64,000 nt of DNA from Sphingomonas sp. CBMAI 2297 (GCF_029870595.1 NZ_JAPDIR010000007.1:124001-188000), one strand, 5' to 3'; shown: positions 1 through 11,274, counted from the first letter of the stretch. The notes: generated by a model from the sequence alone, not told the origin. Numbers and translations: made by a program.

Positions 1-323
1 TCGCGCGGGGGCGAATTGGTCTCGGCGACCAGCACGTCGCCATTGGGCAGGCGATAGAGCCAGCGCGGATGATCGAGCTTGTCGGCGAAGGGCGTGACTT
101 CGAGGCCGGCGGGCGCGGTCGGCTTCATGCCGTTCGCCCAGCCGACCGGCTTGGCGATGCGGATCGTCGGGACGTCCTGGTAGCGGGCCTCGCTCAGCTG
201 CGGGATCGCGCCGGTCACGGCCTGTTCGGGGAGCTTGGCGACATCGGGCCGCGTGGCCCAGATGAACAGGCCGATGAGCGCCACCGCGAGGATGGCAAGG
301 ACGATGAGGATCCGCTTGAGCAT
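1..323 (-). CDS. PQQ-type sugar dehydrogenase-like protein (sorbosone dehydrogenase family), 3' part cut off by window edge
   Basis: Only the N-terminal 107 residues are in the window. They begin MLKRILIVLAILAVALIGLF, a single hydrophobic anchor or uncleaved signal, so the enzyme probably sits on the periplasmic face of the inner membrane. The following segment, ending PRWLYRLPNGDVLVAETNSP, resembles the first beta-propeller blade of the soluble glucose/sorbosone dehydrogenase family, which oxidises sugars or aldoses with PQQ. An in-frame ATG 13 codons upstream (at 362) is possible, but the start at 323 puts the hydrophobic stretch at the very N terminus as expected. The gene lies downstream of katG on the same strand, separated by a hairpin. 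Family assignment is from a short stretch only; substrate unknown. Confidence 0.6.
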   Translation of the reverse strand, partial: MLKRILIVLAILAVALIGLFIWATRPDVAKLPEQAVTGAIPQLSEARYQDVPTIRIAKPVGWANGMKPTAPAGLEVTPFADKLDHPRWLYRLPNGDVLVAETNSPPR

Positions 324-367
324 GCGGCGAGGATAGGGGCGGGGAAGGGCGAAGCCAATCATCTTAA

Positions 368-395
368 TTCCTCCCCCAGCAAGCTGGGGAAGGAA
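368..395. terminator. Hairpin downstream of katG
   Basis: A near-perfect inverted repeat (arms TTCCTCCCCCAGC and GCTGGGGAAGGAA around two bases) lies 9 bp past the katG stop codon. It has no clear T-run, so it may be a Rho-independent-like stop, an mRNA 3' stabiliser, or one of the short CCTCCCC-type intergenic palindromes also seen at 31575-31708. Confidence 0.45.
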
Positions 396-403
396 CTGGA
401 TCG

Positions 404-2707
<2,304 letters not shown>

Positions 2708-2803
2708 TTAGATCGCCGTCAGTGATCGACCGGGTGATTTTTACGACATGTGGTTGTCACTATATCCGCGACTCCGGCGCGGGGCGGGATGCCGGCAGGG
2801 CGC

Positions 2804-3028
2804 TCAGTCGATGATCGGATGCCGCTCGCGCAGCCTGTCGGCGATGCGCTCGACCGCGGCATTCTCCTCGGCCTCGCCACCGGGGGTGATCGACCAGTTG
2901 CAATGCGGATGCGTGGCGGCGCTGTAGCGCTTGACCGGGCCGATCACGTTCCGCCAGCGCCGCCGCGTGCCGCCGACCTCGCGCAGCAGGATGGCGAGGA
3001 ACTGGTCGACAAGATCGGCCGCGTTCAT
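2804..3028 (-). CDS. Small conserved-looking protein, function unknown, translationally coupled to mutS
   Basis: A 74-residue soluble protein (begins MNAADLVDQFLAILLREVGG) whose ATG overlaps the mutS stop codon as ATGA at 3025-3028, a strong sign of translational coupling. It has no signal peptide or membrane segment. It carries a basic patch (GGTRRRWRN), a histidine/cysteine-containing segment (THPHCNWSITPGG) and a helical C terminus. I do not recognise a family. The position suggests co-expression with mismatch repair but does not prove a repair role. Reality of the gene is supported by the coupling and by amino-acid composition unlike an antisense shadow. Confidence 0.7.
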   Translation of the reverse strand: MNAADLVDQFLAILLREVGGTRRRWRNVIGPVKRYSAATHPHCNWSITPGGEAEENAAVERIADRLRERHPIID

Positions 3029-5628
3029 GCGCCTTCCGCCGCCAGGCCCTTGAGCCGGTACAGGATTTCGAGCGCATCGCGCGGGCTCAGGCTGTCGATG
3101 TCGAGCGTGCCCAGCTCGCTGCGGAGCGCGTCGACCGTCTCTTCCTCCTCGATCGCGGCGGCAGCGAAGAGCGGCAGGTCGTCGAGGCCCGCGGCGAGGC
3201 CGCCGGTGGCGGCGCGGCCGGCCTCGAGCTTGTCGAGCACCGCCTTGGCGCGCTTGATCGTAACGGGCGGCAGGCCGGCGAGGCGCGCGACGGCAAGGCC
3301 GTAGCTGCGATCGGCCGGCCCTTCCGCGACTTCATGGAGCAGGACGAGATCGCCCTTCCACTCGCGGGCGCGGACATGGTGGAGGGTGAGCGCGTCGCAG
3401 CGCTCGGCCAGCCGGGTCAGCTCGTGATAATGGGTGGCGAACAGGCACCTGCACCGATTGTCCTCATGGATCGCCTCGACCACGGCCCAGGCGATGGCGA
3501 GGCCGTCATAGGTCGAGGTGCCGCGGCCCACTTCGTCGAGGATGACGAAGCTGCGCGAAGTCGCCTGGGCAAGGATCGCGGCGGTCTCGACCATCTCGAC
3601 CATGAAGGTCGAACGGCCGCGCGCGAGATTGTCCGAGGCGCCGACGCGGCTGAACAGCCGGTCGACCAGCCCCAGGGTGGCGCGGGCGGCGGGGACATAG
3701 CTGCCGGCCTGGGCGAGGACGGCGATCAGCGCGTTCTGGCGCAGAAAGGTCGACTTGCCGCCCATGTTCGGGCCGGTGACCAGCCACAGGCGGCTGGACT
3801 CGGACAGGGTGCAGTCATTGGCGACGAAGCGGCCGCCGCTCTTCGCCACGGCTTCCTCGACCACGGGGTGGCGGCCGCCCTCGATCTCGAAACAGCCATG
3901 CTCGACGAGGTGCGGGCGCGCCCAGCCGCCTTCGGCGGCGCGCTCGGCCAGGCCGGCCGAGACGTCGATCCGGGCCAGGGCATCGGCAGTGCGCGCAATG
4001 GGCTCGCGGGCATCGAGCGCACGGGTGGTGAGGTCCTCGAGATGCGCGGCCTCGGCGGCGAGGGCATGGGCGCCGGCCTGGGTGACCTTGACCGCGACGT
4101 CGTGCAGCTCGGGCGCATTGAAGCGGACGACGCCGGCCAGCGTCTGGCGATGGGTGAAGCCGCTGTCCTGCGCCATCAGCGGATCGGCATTCCTGGCGGG
4201 GACTTCGATATGATAGCCGAGCACGCCGTTGTGGCGGATCTTGAGCGAGCCGATCCCGGTGCGCGCCCGGTATTCGGCCTCGAGCGCGGCGATCGCGCGG
4301 CGCCCGCCGGCGCCCGCGTCGCGCAGATCGTCCAGCGCGGCGTCATAGCCCTCGGCGATATAGCCGCCATTGGCCGCGTCGACGGGCGGCTCGGGGACGA
4401 GCGCGCGGCTGAGCAGGTCGATCAGCGCGCCGTGCCCGCGCATCTGGGGCAGGAGATCGGCGAGCAGGGGCGGGATGCCGGTGGCGTCCAGCCGCTCGGC
4501 GAGGCGCCAGGCGCCGTCGAGCCCGTCGCGCAGCTGGCCCAGATCGCGCGGGGAGCCGCGCCCGGCGGCGAGGCGGCCGAGGGCGCGGCCGATATCGGGC
4601 ATCGCCCGGAGCGCGCCGCGCACCATGTCGCGCAGGCCCGCATCGTCGTGGAAATGGGTGACGAGATCGAGCCGCGCCTCGATCGCCGGCCGGTCCATCA
4701 GCGGCGCCGCGATGTCGCTGCCGAGCAGGCGGGCGCCGGCGCCGGTGACGGTGCGGTCGACGCTGTCGAGCAGGCTGCCCTTGCGCGTGCCCGCCGAGCT
4801 GACGGTCAGCTCCAGGCTTTCGCGGGTGGCGGCGTCGATCGCCATCGCGGCTTCGGTGCGCGTGACGCGTGGCGGGCGCAGAAAGGGCAGCGCGCCCTTG
4901 GCGGTATGCTCCAGATAGGCGGCGAGGCCCCCGGCGGCGGCGAGCGCCGCGCGCGAGAACTGGCCGAAGCCGTCGAGCGTCGCCACGCCGAACAGCCGCT
5001 TCAGCCGCGCCTCGCCGCTCGCGCTGTCGAAATCGATGCGCGGGCGCGTGACGGTGGCGAGCTCGTCGAGCGCGGAGCCGTCGCCGACCACCGTCTCGGC
5101 GGGGGAGAGGCGGGCGATCTCGGCGGCGGCGCGGTCGGCGCTGCTCTCGATGATCTCGAAGCGGCCGGTGGAGATGTCGGCACAGGCGATCGCCACGCCG
5201 CCGCCGGCCTCGCCGATCGCGGCGCACCAATTGGCGGTGCGGCTGTCGAGCAGTGCCTCCTCGGTCAGCGTGCCGGCGGTGACGACGCGGATGATCGCGC
5301 GGTTGACCAGCGCCTTGGAGCCCATGCGCTTGCGCGCTTCCTCCGGCGTCTCGGTCTGGTTGGCGATGGCGACGCGGTGGCCGGCCTTGATCAGCCGGGC
5401 GAGATAGCCTTCCATCGCATGCGCGGGCACGCCGCACATCGGAATGCGCTCGCCGTCATGCTCGCCGCGCGCGGTGAGCGCGATGTCGAGCACGGCGCTG
5501 GCGATCTTCGCATCGTCGAAGAACAGCTCGAAGAAATCGCCCATCCGGTAGAAGAGCAGGCAATCCTCCGCTTCTGCCTTCAAGGCGAGATATTGCGCCA
5601 TCATAGGGGTGGGAGCTGCGGAGGACAT
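3025..5628 (-). CDS. mutS: DNA mismatch repair protein MutS
   Basis: Mismatch-recognition ATPase of methyl-independent or MutL-dependent mismatch repair. The 867-residue length fits bacterial MutS. The N-terminal mismatch-binding domain has the family Phe-x-Glu motif as GDFFELF (F32, E34), used to stack on the mispaired base. The C-terminal ABC-type ATPase has Walker A GPNMGGKST near residue 620 and the Walker B/signature region LDEVGRGTSTYDG. The start at 5628 (MSSAAPTPMMAQYLALKAEA) matches the usual MutS N terminus; the longer frame to 5679 adds an unconserved 17 residues. It is the first gene of a two-gene unit with the 74-residue protein and is divergent from maeB across about 200 bp. Confidence 0.97.
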   Translation of the reverse strand: MSSAAPTPMMAQYLALKAEAEDCLLFYRMGDFFELFFDDAKIASAVLDIALTARGEHDGERIPMCGVPAHAMEGYLARLIKAGHRVAIANQTETPEEARKRMGSKALVNRAIIRVVTAGTLTEEALLDSRTANWCAAIGEAGGGVAIACADISTGRFEIIESSADRAAAEIARLSPAETVVGDGSALDELATVTRPRIDFDSASGEARLKRLFGVATLDGFGQFSRAALAAAGGLAAYLEHTAKGALPFLRPPRVTRTEAAMAIDAATRESLELTVSSAGTRKGSLLDSVDRTVTGAGARLLGSDIAAPLMDRPAIEARLDLVTHFHDDAGLRDMVRGALRAMPDIGRALGRLAAGRGSPRDLGQLRDGLDGAWRLAERLDATGIPPLLADLLPQMRGHGALIDLLSRALVPEPPVDAANGGYIAEGYDAALDDLRDAGAGGRRAIAALEAEYRARTGIGSLKIRHNGVLGYHIEVPARNADPLMAQDSGFTHRQTLAGVVRFNAPELHDVAVKVTQAGAHALAAEAAHLEDLTTRALDAREPIARTADALARIDVSAGLAERAAEGGWARPHLVEHGCFEIEGGRHPVVEEAVAKSGGRFVANDCTLSESSRLWLVTGPNMGGKSTFLRQNALIAVLAQAGSYVPAARATLGLVDRLFSRVGASDNLARGRSTFMVEMVETAAILAQATSRSFVILDEVGRGTSTYDGLAIAWAVVEAIHEDNRCRCLFATHYHELTRLAERCDALTLHHVRAREWKGDLVLLHEVAEGPADRSYGLAVARLAGLPPVTIKRAKAVLDKLEAGRAATGGLAAGLDDLPLFAAAAIEEEETVDALRSELGTLDIDSLSPRDALEILYRLKGLAAEGA

Positions 5629-5831
5629 GGCTTGCGGCCTAGCGGAACCCGGTATGCGATCAACACCCCGGCACGGCATTTTCCTGGGGAAAAGGCCGGT
5701 TGTGCGGATTTTCGCACATTCGGTCGCGTCGATCCGTGCCGATCCGTGGCGGATGCATGGGAATCCGTCGCATTCGGCACATTGCGGCGTCGGAACGGCC
5801 CCCCTAAAGGGGAGGCAATCTGGAGAGAAGA

Positions 5832-8087
5832 ATGTCTGAGGAATCGAACGTCCAGTTTTCGGAGCGCGAGGCGCTGCTCTATCACTCCGAGGGCCGGCCG
5901 GGAAAAATCGAAGTCATCGCGTCCAAGCCGATGGCGACGCAGCGCGACCTGGCGCTGGCCTATTCGCCGGGCGTGGCCGTGCCCGTGCTGGCGATCGCCG
6001 AGAATCCGGCGGCGGCCTATGACTATACCGCCAAGGGCAACCTGGTCGCCGTGATCTCGAACGGCACGGCGATCCTCGGGCTCGGCAATCTCGGCGCGCT
6101 CGCGTCCAAGCCGGTGATGGAGGGCAAGGCCGTCCTCTTCAAGCGCTTCGCCGATGTCGATTCGATCGACCTCGAGGTGAAGACCGAGGATGTCGACGCC
6201 TTCATCAACTGCGTCGAGCTGCTCGAGCCGAGCTTCGGCGGCATCAACCTGGAAGACATCAAGTCCCCCGAATGCTTCGTGATCGAGCAGACCCTGCGGG
6301 AGCGGATGAACATCCCGGTGTTCCATGACGACCAGCACGGCACCGCGATCATCGCGGCCGCCGGCCTGATCAACGCGCTCCACCTCACCGGGCGCGACAT
6401 CAAGGACACGCGCGTCGTGATGAACGGCGCCGGCGCGGCGGCGATCGCCTGTGCCGAGCTGATCAAGGCGATGGGGCTGCCGCACGGCAACCTGCTGATG
6501 CTCGACCGCACCGGCGTGATCTATCAGGGGCGCGAGGGCGTGAACCAGTGGCAGTCGGCCCATGCCGTCGCTACCGATCGCCGCACGCTGGCCGATGCGC
6601 TGGAGGGCGCGGACGTGTTCATGGGCCTCTCGGCCGCGGGGGCGCTGCCCGCCGAGCTGCTCAACCACATGGCGCTGAAGCCGATCATCTTCGCGATGGC
6701 CAACCCCGATCCCGAGATCACCCCGCCCGAGGCGCGCGCGGCGCGCCCGGACGCGATCATCGCGACGGGGCGTTCGGACTATCCGAACCAGGTCAACAAC
6801 GTGCTGGGCTTCCCGTTCATCTTCCGCGGCGCGCTCGACGTGCGCGCGACGACGATCAACGATGCGATGAAGATCGCGGCGGCGACCGCGCTCGCCGAGC
6901 TGGCCCGCCAGCAGGTGCCCGAGGAAGTGGCGGCGGCCTACGGCGTGCAGCACAGCTTCGGCCCCGACTACATCATCCCCGCGCCGTTCGATCCGCGGCT
7001 GATGGAGCTGGTGCCCGCCGCCGTCGCCCAGGCGGCGATGGATTCGGGCGTGGCGACCAAGCCGATCACCGACATGGCGGCCTATCGCCAGCAGCTGCGC
7101 GCGCGCCTGAACCCGACCACTTCGGTGCTCAGCCTCGCCTATGAGGGCGCGCGGGCCAATCCGAAGCGCGTGATCTTCGCCGAGGCGGAAGAGGAAGTCG
7201 TGCTGCGCGCGGCGATCGCCTTCAAGGACGGCGGCTATGGCACGCCGGTGCTGGTGGGCCGCGAGAGCGTGCACGACCGGCTCAAGGCGCTCGGCGCCGA
7301 TCCGGCCGAGTTCGAGCTGCACAACAGCGTCAATTCGCCGCTGGTCGAGCAGATGGTCGAGTTCCTCTACTGCCGCCTGCAGCGCCGCGGCTATCTGCGC
7401 CGCGACGCCGAGCGCATGGTCAACCGCGACCGCAACATCTTCGGCGCGCTGCTGCTCCAGCTCGGCCATGCCGATGCGATGATCACCGGCGTCACCCGTA
7501 CCTGGGCCGAATCGATGCGCCAGGTGAAGCGCGTGATCGACCATGCCCCGGGCCGCACGCCCTTCGGCATGCACGTGCTGGTCGGCCAGTCGCACACGGT
7601 GTTCATCGCCGACACGACCGTGAACGAGCGCCCGAACGCCGAGGAGCTGGCGGACATCGCCGAGGGCGCGGCCGCCGTCGCGCGCCGCATGGGCCATGAG
7701 CCGCGCGTCGCCTTTCTCAGCTATTCGAACTTCGGCAATCCCGAGGGCCAGTGGCTCGACAATGTCCGCGGCGGCATCAAGGTGCTCGACGGGCGCGGGG
7801 TGGAGTTCGAATATGAGGGCGAGATGTCGCCCGACGTGGCGCTCAACAAGCGCCAGCTGGCGAACTATCCCTTCGCGCGCCTCTCCGGGCCGGCCAATGT
7901 GCTGATCATGCCGGGCCTGCAATCGGCCAACATCTCGGCCAAGCTGCTGCGCGAGCTGGGCGGCGATTCCACCATCGGCCCGATGCTGATCGGCATGGAG
8001 AAGCCGGTGCAGATTGCCCCGATGACGGCGACCGCCAGCGAGCTGGTGACGCTGGCGGTGCTCGCGGCCGGCGGAATCGCGCGCTGA
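5832..8087 (+). CDS. maeB: NADP-dependent malic enzyme, MaeB type with C-terminal phosphotransacetylase-like domain
   Basis: Oxidative decarboxylation of malate to pyruvate, producing NADPH. The 751-residue protein has the large bacterial architecture: malic enzyme N-terminal and NAD(P)-binding domains (about 1-430; motifs LALAYSPGVA, PVFHDDQHGTA, VMNGAGAAAIA) followed by a phosphotransacetylase-like domain (about 430-751), which in this family is thought to be regulatory (acetyl-CoA sensing) rather than catalytic. The start is well placed after GGAGAGAAG. It stands alone, divergent from mutS. With isocitrate lyase at 14.4 kb it makes the C4/acetyl-CoA node a theme of this region. Confidence 0.96.
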   Translation: MSEESNVQFSEREALLYHSEGRPGKIEVIASKPMATQRDLALAYSPGVAVPVLAIAENPAAAYDYTAKGNLVAVISNGTAILGLGNLGALASKPVMEGKAVLFKRFADVDSIDLEVKTEDVDAFINCVELLEPSFGGINLEDIKSPECFVIEQTLRERMNIPVFHDDQHGTAIIAAAGLINALHLTGRDIKDTRVVMNGAGAAAIACAELIKAMGLPHGNLLMLDRTGVIYQGREGVNQWQSAHAVATDRRTLADALEGADVFMGLSAAGALPAELLNHMALKPIIFAMANPDPEITPPEARAARPDAIIATGRSDYPNQVNNVLGFPFIFRGALDVRATTINDAMKIAAATALAELARQQVPEEVAAAYGVQHSFGPDYIIPAPFDPRLMELVPAAVAQAAMDSGVATKPITDMAAYRQQLRARLNPTTSVLSLAYEGARANPKRVIFAEAEEEVVLRAAIAFKDGGYGTPVLVGRESVHDRLKALGADPAEFELHNSVNSPLVEQMVEFLYCRLQRRGYLRRDAERMVNRDRNIFGALLLQLGHADAMITGVTRTWAESMRQVKRVIDHAPGRTPFGMHVLVGQSHTVFIADTTVNERPNAEELADIAEGAAAVARRMGHEPRVAFLSYSNFGNPEGQWLDNVRGGIKVLDGRGVEFEYEGEMSPDVALNKRQLANYPFARLSGPANVLIMPGLQSANISAKLLRELGGDSTIGPMLIGMEKPVQIAPMTATASELVTLAVLAAGGIAR

Positions 8088-8114
8088 CCTAGGCCCGCAC
8101 GACCTCTCTTGCCT

Positions 8115-8144
8115 GTTACATTTGTAGCATGCTACAAATGTAAC
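8115..8144. promoter_or_regulatory. Double BlaI-like operator, 30-bp perfect palindrome
   Basis: A perfect 30-bp palindrome contains two BlaI/MecI-type boxes, TACATTTGTA (8117-8126) and TACAAATGTA (8133-8142), each itself an interrupted dyad of the known TACAnnTGTA form. It ends 20 bp before the GTG start of the BlaI-family gene, where binding would block its own promoter. Site identity is from the known family consensus; occupancy is inference. Confidence 0.85.
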
Positions 8145-8164
8145 GGATCAGAGGAGGTCGAGTC

Positions 8165-8539
8165 GTGATCGAATCGCTGCCGCGCCGCGAGCGCGAGGTT
8201 TTCGAGGCATTGTGCAGCCTGGGCGAGGGCACGGCCATCGCCGTGCGCGGCGCGCTGGCCGAGCCGCCGAGCGATTCGGCGGTGCGCACCTTGCTCGGCC
8301 GGCTCGAGGCCAAGGGGTTGATCGGCCACAGCACGCGCAACCAGGCCTATGTCTATCGGCCGGTGGAGCAGGCGGACTCGGTTGCCGAGACTGCGCTCCA
8401 GCGCCTGGTGCATACCTTCTTCCAGGGCTCGGCGGCACGCGCCGCGACCGCGTTGCTCGGCATGGAGAAGGCGCTGACTCGCGCGGAAATCGACGAGCTC
8501 CAGCGCGCGATCGACGAAGCGCGGGGAGAAGCGGAATGA
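8165..8539 (+). CDS. BlaI/MecI/CopY-family transcriptional repressor
   Basis: A 124-residue penicillinase-repressor family protein with an N-terminal winged helix (about 1-70: LPRREREVFEALCSLGEG, then SAVRTLLGRLEAKGLIGH) and a C-terminal helical dimerisation region. Family members repress their own operon and are inactivated through a BlaR1-type membrane protease. The start is a GTG at 8165, set by GAGGAGG 7 bp upstream. Its stop codon overlaps the ATG of the M56 protease gene (ATGA), and two BlaI-type boxes lie just upstream, so this is a self-regulated two-gene system. No beta-lactamase is adjacent, so the regulated target is open. Confidence 0.92.
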   Translation: MIESLPRREREVFEALCSLGEGTAIAVRGALAEPPSDSAVRTLLGRLEAKGLIGHSTRNQAYVYRPVEQADSVAETALQRLVHTFFQGSAARAATALLGMEKALTRAEIDELQRAIDEARGEAE

Positions 8540-9990
8540 TCGCGGACCTGCTGATCGAGCTGGGCTGGAAATCCGCGCTGGCCTGTGGCGTCGCGCTGCT
8601 CGCCGGCCAGGCATTGCGCGGCCGGCCCGCCGCGCAGCGGGTGGCGGTGCTGCGCGCCGGTGTGGCCGCGCTGCTGTTGCTGCCGCTGCTCGTGCTGGTG
8701 CTGCCGGCCGTCGAGGTCGCGGTGCTGCCCGCGACCGGGGCGTCCGCCGCCTTGCCCGCCATGGACGGGATCGCCGCGGCGTCCGTTGCGACACCCGTCG
8801 CCCCGGTCGCCCCGGGGATCGACTGGATCGCCCTGGCCTATCTGGGAGGCGCCGCGTTCGTGCTGCTGCGCCTCGCCGTCGGGCTTTTCCTGTTGCACCG
8901 CTGGACCCGCCATGCGGTGCCCACCTCCCATCCCGTGTGGAGGGAGGTGCTCGCACGGGCCGCCGAACCCTTGAGGCGGCCCGTGCGGCTGCTCGTTTCG
9001 CCCCGCATTGGCTCGCCCCTGAGCCTGGGGATCGCACCGGCGACGATATTGATCGGCCCCGACATCGAGCGCCGCCCCGATCGTGCCGCCGCGGTGATCG
9101 CGCACGAGATCGCGCATGTGCGCCGGCTCGACTGGCTGGCGATGCTCGCCGCGCGGCTGGCGCTGGCTCTGTTCTGGTGCAACCCGTTCGCCTGGCTGCT
9201 CGTCGTCGAACTGGCCCGCCAGACCGAGCTGGCCGCCGACGAGGAAGCGTTGCGGCATGTCGGGCGCGCCGATTACGCGCAGACGCTGCTCGCGGTCGCC
9301 GGTGGCTGCGGGGTGCATGCGGCGTGCGGCATGGCGGTGTCGCATGGTGCGATGGCGCGGCGGATTCGGCGCGTGCTCGACGCCGCTCCGCGCAAGCCGG
9401 CGAGCAGGCTCCTGTGCGCCGCGCTGATCGGCGGCATCCCGCTGGGGATTGCGCCGCTCGCCGCGATGCAGGTCGTGGAGCGGCCCCAGCTTTCGACCGT
9501 GCCGGGAGAGGACCGTGCGGTGCCCCGGCCGGCGCCTGCCGTGCCGCCTCCCGAGGTGCGGGAGGAAGCGGTCCGGACGCCGGTGGCGCGAGCGCCACTG
9601 TCCCCCTCTCCTTGGCGCGACGAGTCGGTGCGCGCCACGGCCAAGGCCAAGGCCGCGGCCCGGCTCGCGTCGGCGCCGCCCCCGTCCCGCGACATGTCGC
9701 GCGCGGTGGAAGCGGAGGCGCGGAGCAGGGCCCGCGCGCCCGTGCCGGCCATGGGCGAGACGGCGCCGCCCGCCGGCACGGGCGCCCAGCGCCGAGTCGC
9801 ACCGCCGACGGAGCAGCGGCTCGCGGCCGTGCAGCGCCTGCGCAAGGCCGCGCTGGAATATCGCGACCGCGCCCATAACCCCGATCTGCCGCTCGATATC
9901 CGCCAGGGGTATCGCAACGTGGCGGCATCGCTGGCGGACGAGGCCGACCGGCTCGAGCGGCAGGCCAAGCAGATGGCGGGCGTCTACTAG
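8536..9990 (+). CDS. M56-family (BlaR1-like) membrane metalloprotease
   Basis: A 484-residue integral membrane zinc protease. Several N-terminal transmembrane helices (roughly residues 12-60 and 97-120) precede the cytoplasmic/membrane gluzincin motif HEIAH (190-194) with the third ligand in ELAADEEAL (E231), then a further hydrophobic segment near 275-300. Classical BlaR1 ends in a penicillin-binding sensor domain; here the C-terminal ~185 residues are instead a Pro/Ala/Arg-rich low-complexity stretch ending in a short helical segment. The signal sensed is therefore unlikely to be a beta-lactam bound in the BlaR1 manner. It is translationally coupled to the BlaI-type repressor, its presumed cleavage target. 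Confidence 0.88.
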   Translation: MIADLLIELGWKSALACGVALLAGQALRGRPAAQRVAVLRAGVAALLLLPLLVLVLPAVEVAVLPATGASAALPAMDGIAAASVATPVAPVAPGIDWIALAYLGGAAFVLLRLAVGLFLLHRWTRHAVPTSHPVWREVLARAAEPLRRPVRLLVSPRIGSPLSLGIAPATILIGPDIERRPDRAAAVIAHEIAHVRRLDWLAMLAARLALALFWCNPFAWLLVVELARQTELAADEEALRHVGRADYAQTLLAVAGGCGVHAACGMAVSHGAMARRIRRVLDAAPRKPASRLLCAALIGGIPLGIAPLAAMQVVERPQLSTVPGEDRAVPRPAPAVPPPEVREEAVRTPVARAPLSPSPWRDESVRATAKAKAAARLASAPPPSRDMSRAVEAEARSRARAPVPAMGETAPPAGTGAQRRVAPPTEQRLAAVQRLRKAALEYRDRAHNPDLPLDIRQGYRNVAASLADEADRLERQAKQMAGVY

Positions 9991-10074
9991 CCCGCCAACC
10001 CGGCATCACTGAACCAGCGCGCGGCTTTCGCGCCACGGGGCCGGCTTGTCCGGCGACTTGAAGGGAGAATGACG

Positions 10075-10377
10075 ATGCGTTCGATCCTGTTCCTGTCCGT
10101 TGCGCTTGTCGGCGCCTGTGCCTCGCACCCGCCCCTGCCGGCGAGCGAGCCCGCGCTGCGGGTCACCTATGGCGACCTGCGGCTGGACACCGGGCAGGGC
10201 CGCGCCGCCCTGCGGGAGCGTGTGGACGGCGCGGCGCGCACCTATTGCCGGACGAACGACCGGGACGTCGCGCCCCAGCTGATCCGCAACAAGGCGGGAT
10301 ATTGCTTTGACATGGTGCGCCTCTCGCTGGTCGCCGAGATGCCCGCCGGGGTGCGGCGCGGCTATTACCGGCGCTAG
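10075..10377 (+). CDS. UrcA-family protein, probable lipoprotein
   Basis: A 100-residue exported protein. The N terminus MRSILFLSVALVGACASHPP carries a lipobox-like VGAC, so it is probably lipid-anchored. The mature part has the UrcA-family pattern (VTYGDLRLDTGQGRAALRERV, a pair of Cys residues later), a family of unknown function common in sphingomonads. Of two close ATGs, 10075 is preferred: AAGGGAG ends 7 bp before it, but only 1 bp before the ATG at 10069. It follows the M56 protease by 84 bp and could be transcribed with it. Its last four bases overlap the stop of the convergent SDR gene. Confidence 0.75.
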   Translation: MRSILFLSVALVGACASHPPLPASEPALRVTYGDLRLDTGQGRAALRERVDGAARTYCRTNDRDVAPQLIRNKAGYCFDMVRLSLVAEMPAGVRRGYYRR

Positions 10378-11162
10378 CCGTCGATGCTCACGCCCAGCGA
10401 CGCATTGACCAGCCCGCCATCGACCGTGATCGTGTCGCCCACGACATAGTCGCCCGCCCGGCTGGCGAGATAGATGGCGGCGCCGGCCATGTCCTCGTCC
10501 ATGCCGATGCGCCGGGCCGGGATCGCCCGGGCGACATCGCCGCCATGGTCGCGCGCGGCCTTGTTCATGTCGCTGGCAAAGGCACCGGGCGCGATCGAGG
10601 TGACGTTGATATGGTCGCGGACCAGCCGGGCGGCCATGCGCTTGGTCAGGTAGATCAGCGCCGACTTCGAGGCATGGTAGCTATAGGTCTCCCAGGGGTT
10701 CAGCCGCTGCCCGTCGATCGAGGTGATGTTGATGACCTTGGCCGGGCGCTCCGCCGACCCGCCCGCCTTGAGCAGGTCGAAGAGTGCCTGGGTCAGGAAG
10801 AAGGGCGATTTCACGTTCAGGTCCATCACCTTGTCCCAGCCCTTTTCGGGAAACCCCTCAAAGGGCTCGCCCCAGGCGGCGCCGGCATTGTTGACCAGGA
10901 TGTCGAGCCGTTCCTCGCGCTCCGCCAGCGCGGCGGCGAGCGCCTTGCAGCCGGCGACGGTCGAGACGTCCATCGGCAGGGCGATGCAGTTCGGGCCGAG
11001 CGCGGCGGCGGTCTCCTCGCAGGCCTCGGCCTTGCGGGACGAGACATAGACCCTGGCGCCCTGGGCGACATAGCCCTCGGCGATCATCCGGCCGATGCCC
11101 CGCGAGCCGCCGGTGACGAGGGCGATGCGGCCATCGAGGCGGAACAATGTCGTGGTGTCCAT
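10374..11162 (-). CDS. Short-chain dehydrogenase/reductase (SDR)
   Basis: A 262-residue classical SDR with the NAD(P)-binding motif TGGSRGIG (17-24), NNAG (91-94), and the catalytic Ser148, Tyr162 and Lys166 (S-Y-H-A-S-K). Such enzymes reduce ketones or oxidise hydroxyls on acyl or alcohol substrates. The sequence, including the N terminus TLFRLDGRIALVTGG, is reminiscent of RhlG/3-ketoacyl reductase-like members, but the substrate cannot be read from sequence. It lies downstream of an acyl-CoA dehydrogenase on the same strand, separated by a 110-bp palindromic repeat, suggesting a shared fatty-acid-type pathway. Confidence 0.9.
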   Translation of the reverse strand: MDTTTLFRLDGRIALVTGGSRGIGRMIAEGYVAQGARVYVSSRKAEACEETAAALGPNCIALPMDVSTVAGCKALAAALAEREERLDILVNNAGAAWGEPFEGFPEKGWDKVMDLNVKSPFFLTQALFDLLKAGGSAERPAKVINITSIDGQRLNPWETYSYHASKSALIYLTKRMAARLVRDHINVTSIAPGAFASDMNKAARDHGGDVARAIPARRIGMDEDMAGAAIYLASRAGDYVVGDTITVDGGLVNASLGVSIDG

Positions 11163-11169
11163 AACTTAA

Positions 11170-11272
11170 CTCCCTCTCCCCTTCAGGGGAGTGGCAGGGG
11201 AGAGGGGCGTATCGCCCCGTCTCGCACTGCCCTCTCCCCGACCCTCTCCCCGCCGGCGGGAAGAGGGAGATT
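11170..11272. repeat. CCCTCTCCCC-type palindromic intergenic repeat
   Basis: About 100 bp made of GGGGAGAGGG/CCCTCTCCCC words in inverted orientation, with outer TCCCTCTCCCC and GGAAGAGGGAGA ends. It fills the gap between the acyl-CoA dehydrogenase and SDR genes. The same word set, with similar ends, fills the atpD-atpC gap at 56905-57095. No coding content; transcribed as RNA it would fold into strong stems. Confidence 0.8.
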
Positions 11273-11274
11273 AA

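Noticed and set aside
3334..6054. 906-residue plus-strand ORF opposite mutS running into maeB
   Set aside because: It reads antisense through MutS and out of frame through MaeB; both are unambiguous.
8165..9990. Beta-lactam resistance operon
   Set aside because: No beta-lactamase or PBP is next to the pair and the protease lacks the BlaR1 sensor domain; the serine hydrolase at 25.1 kb is distant.
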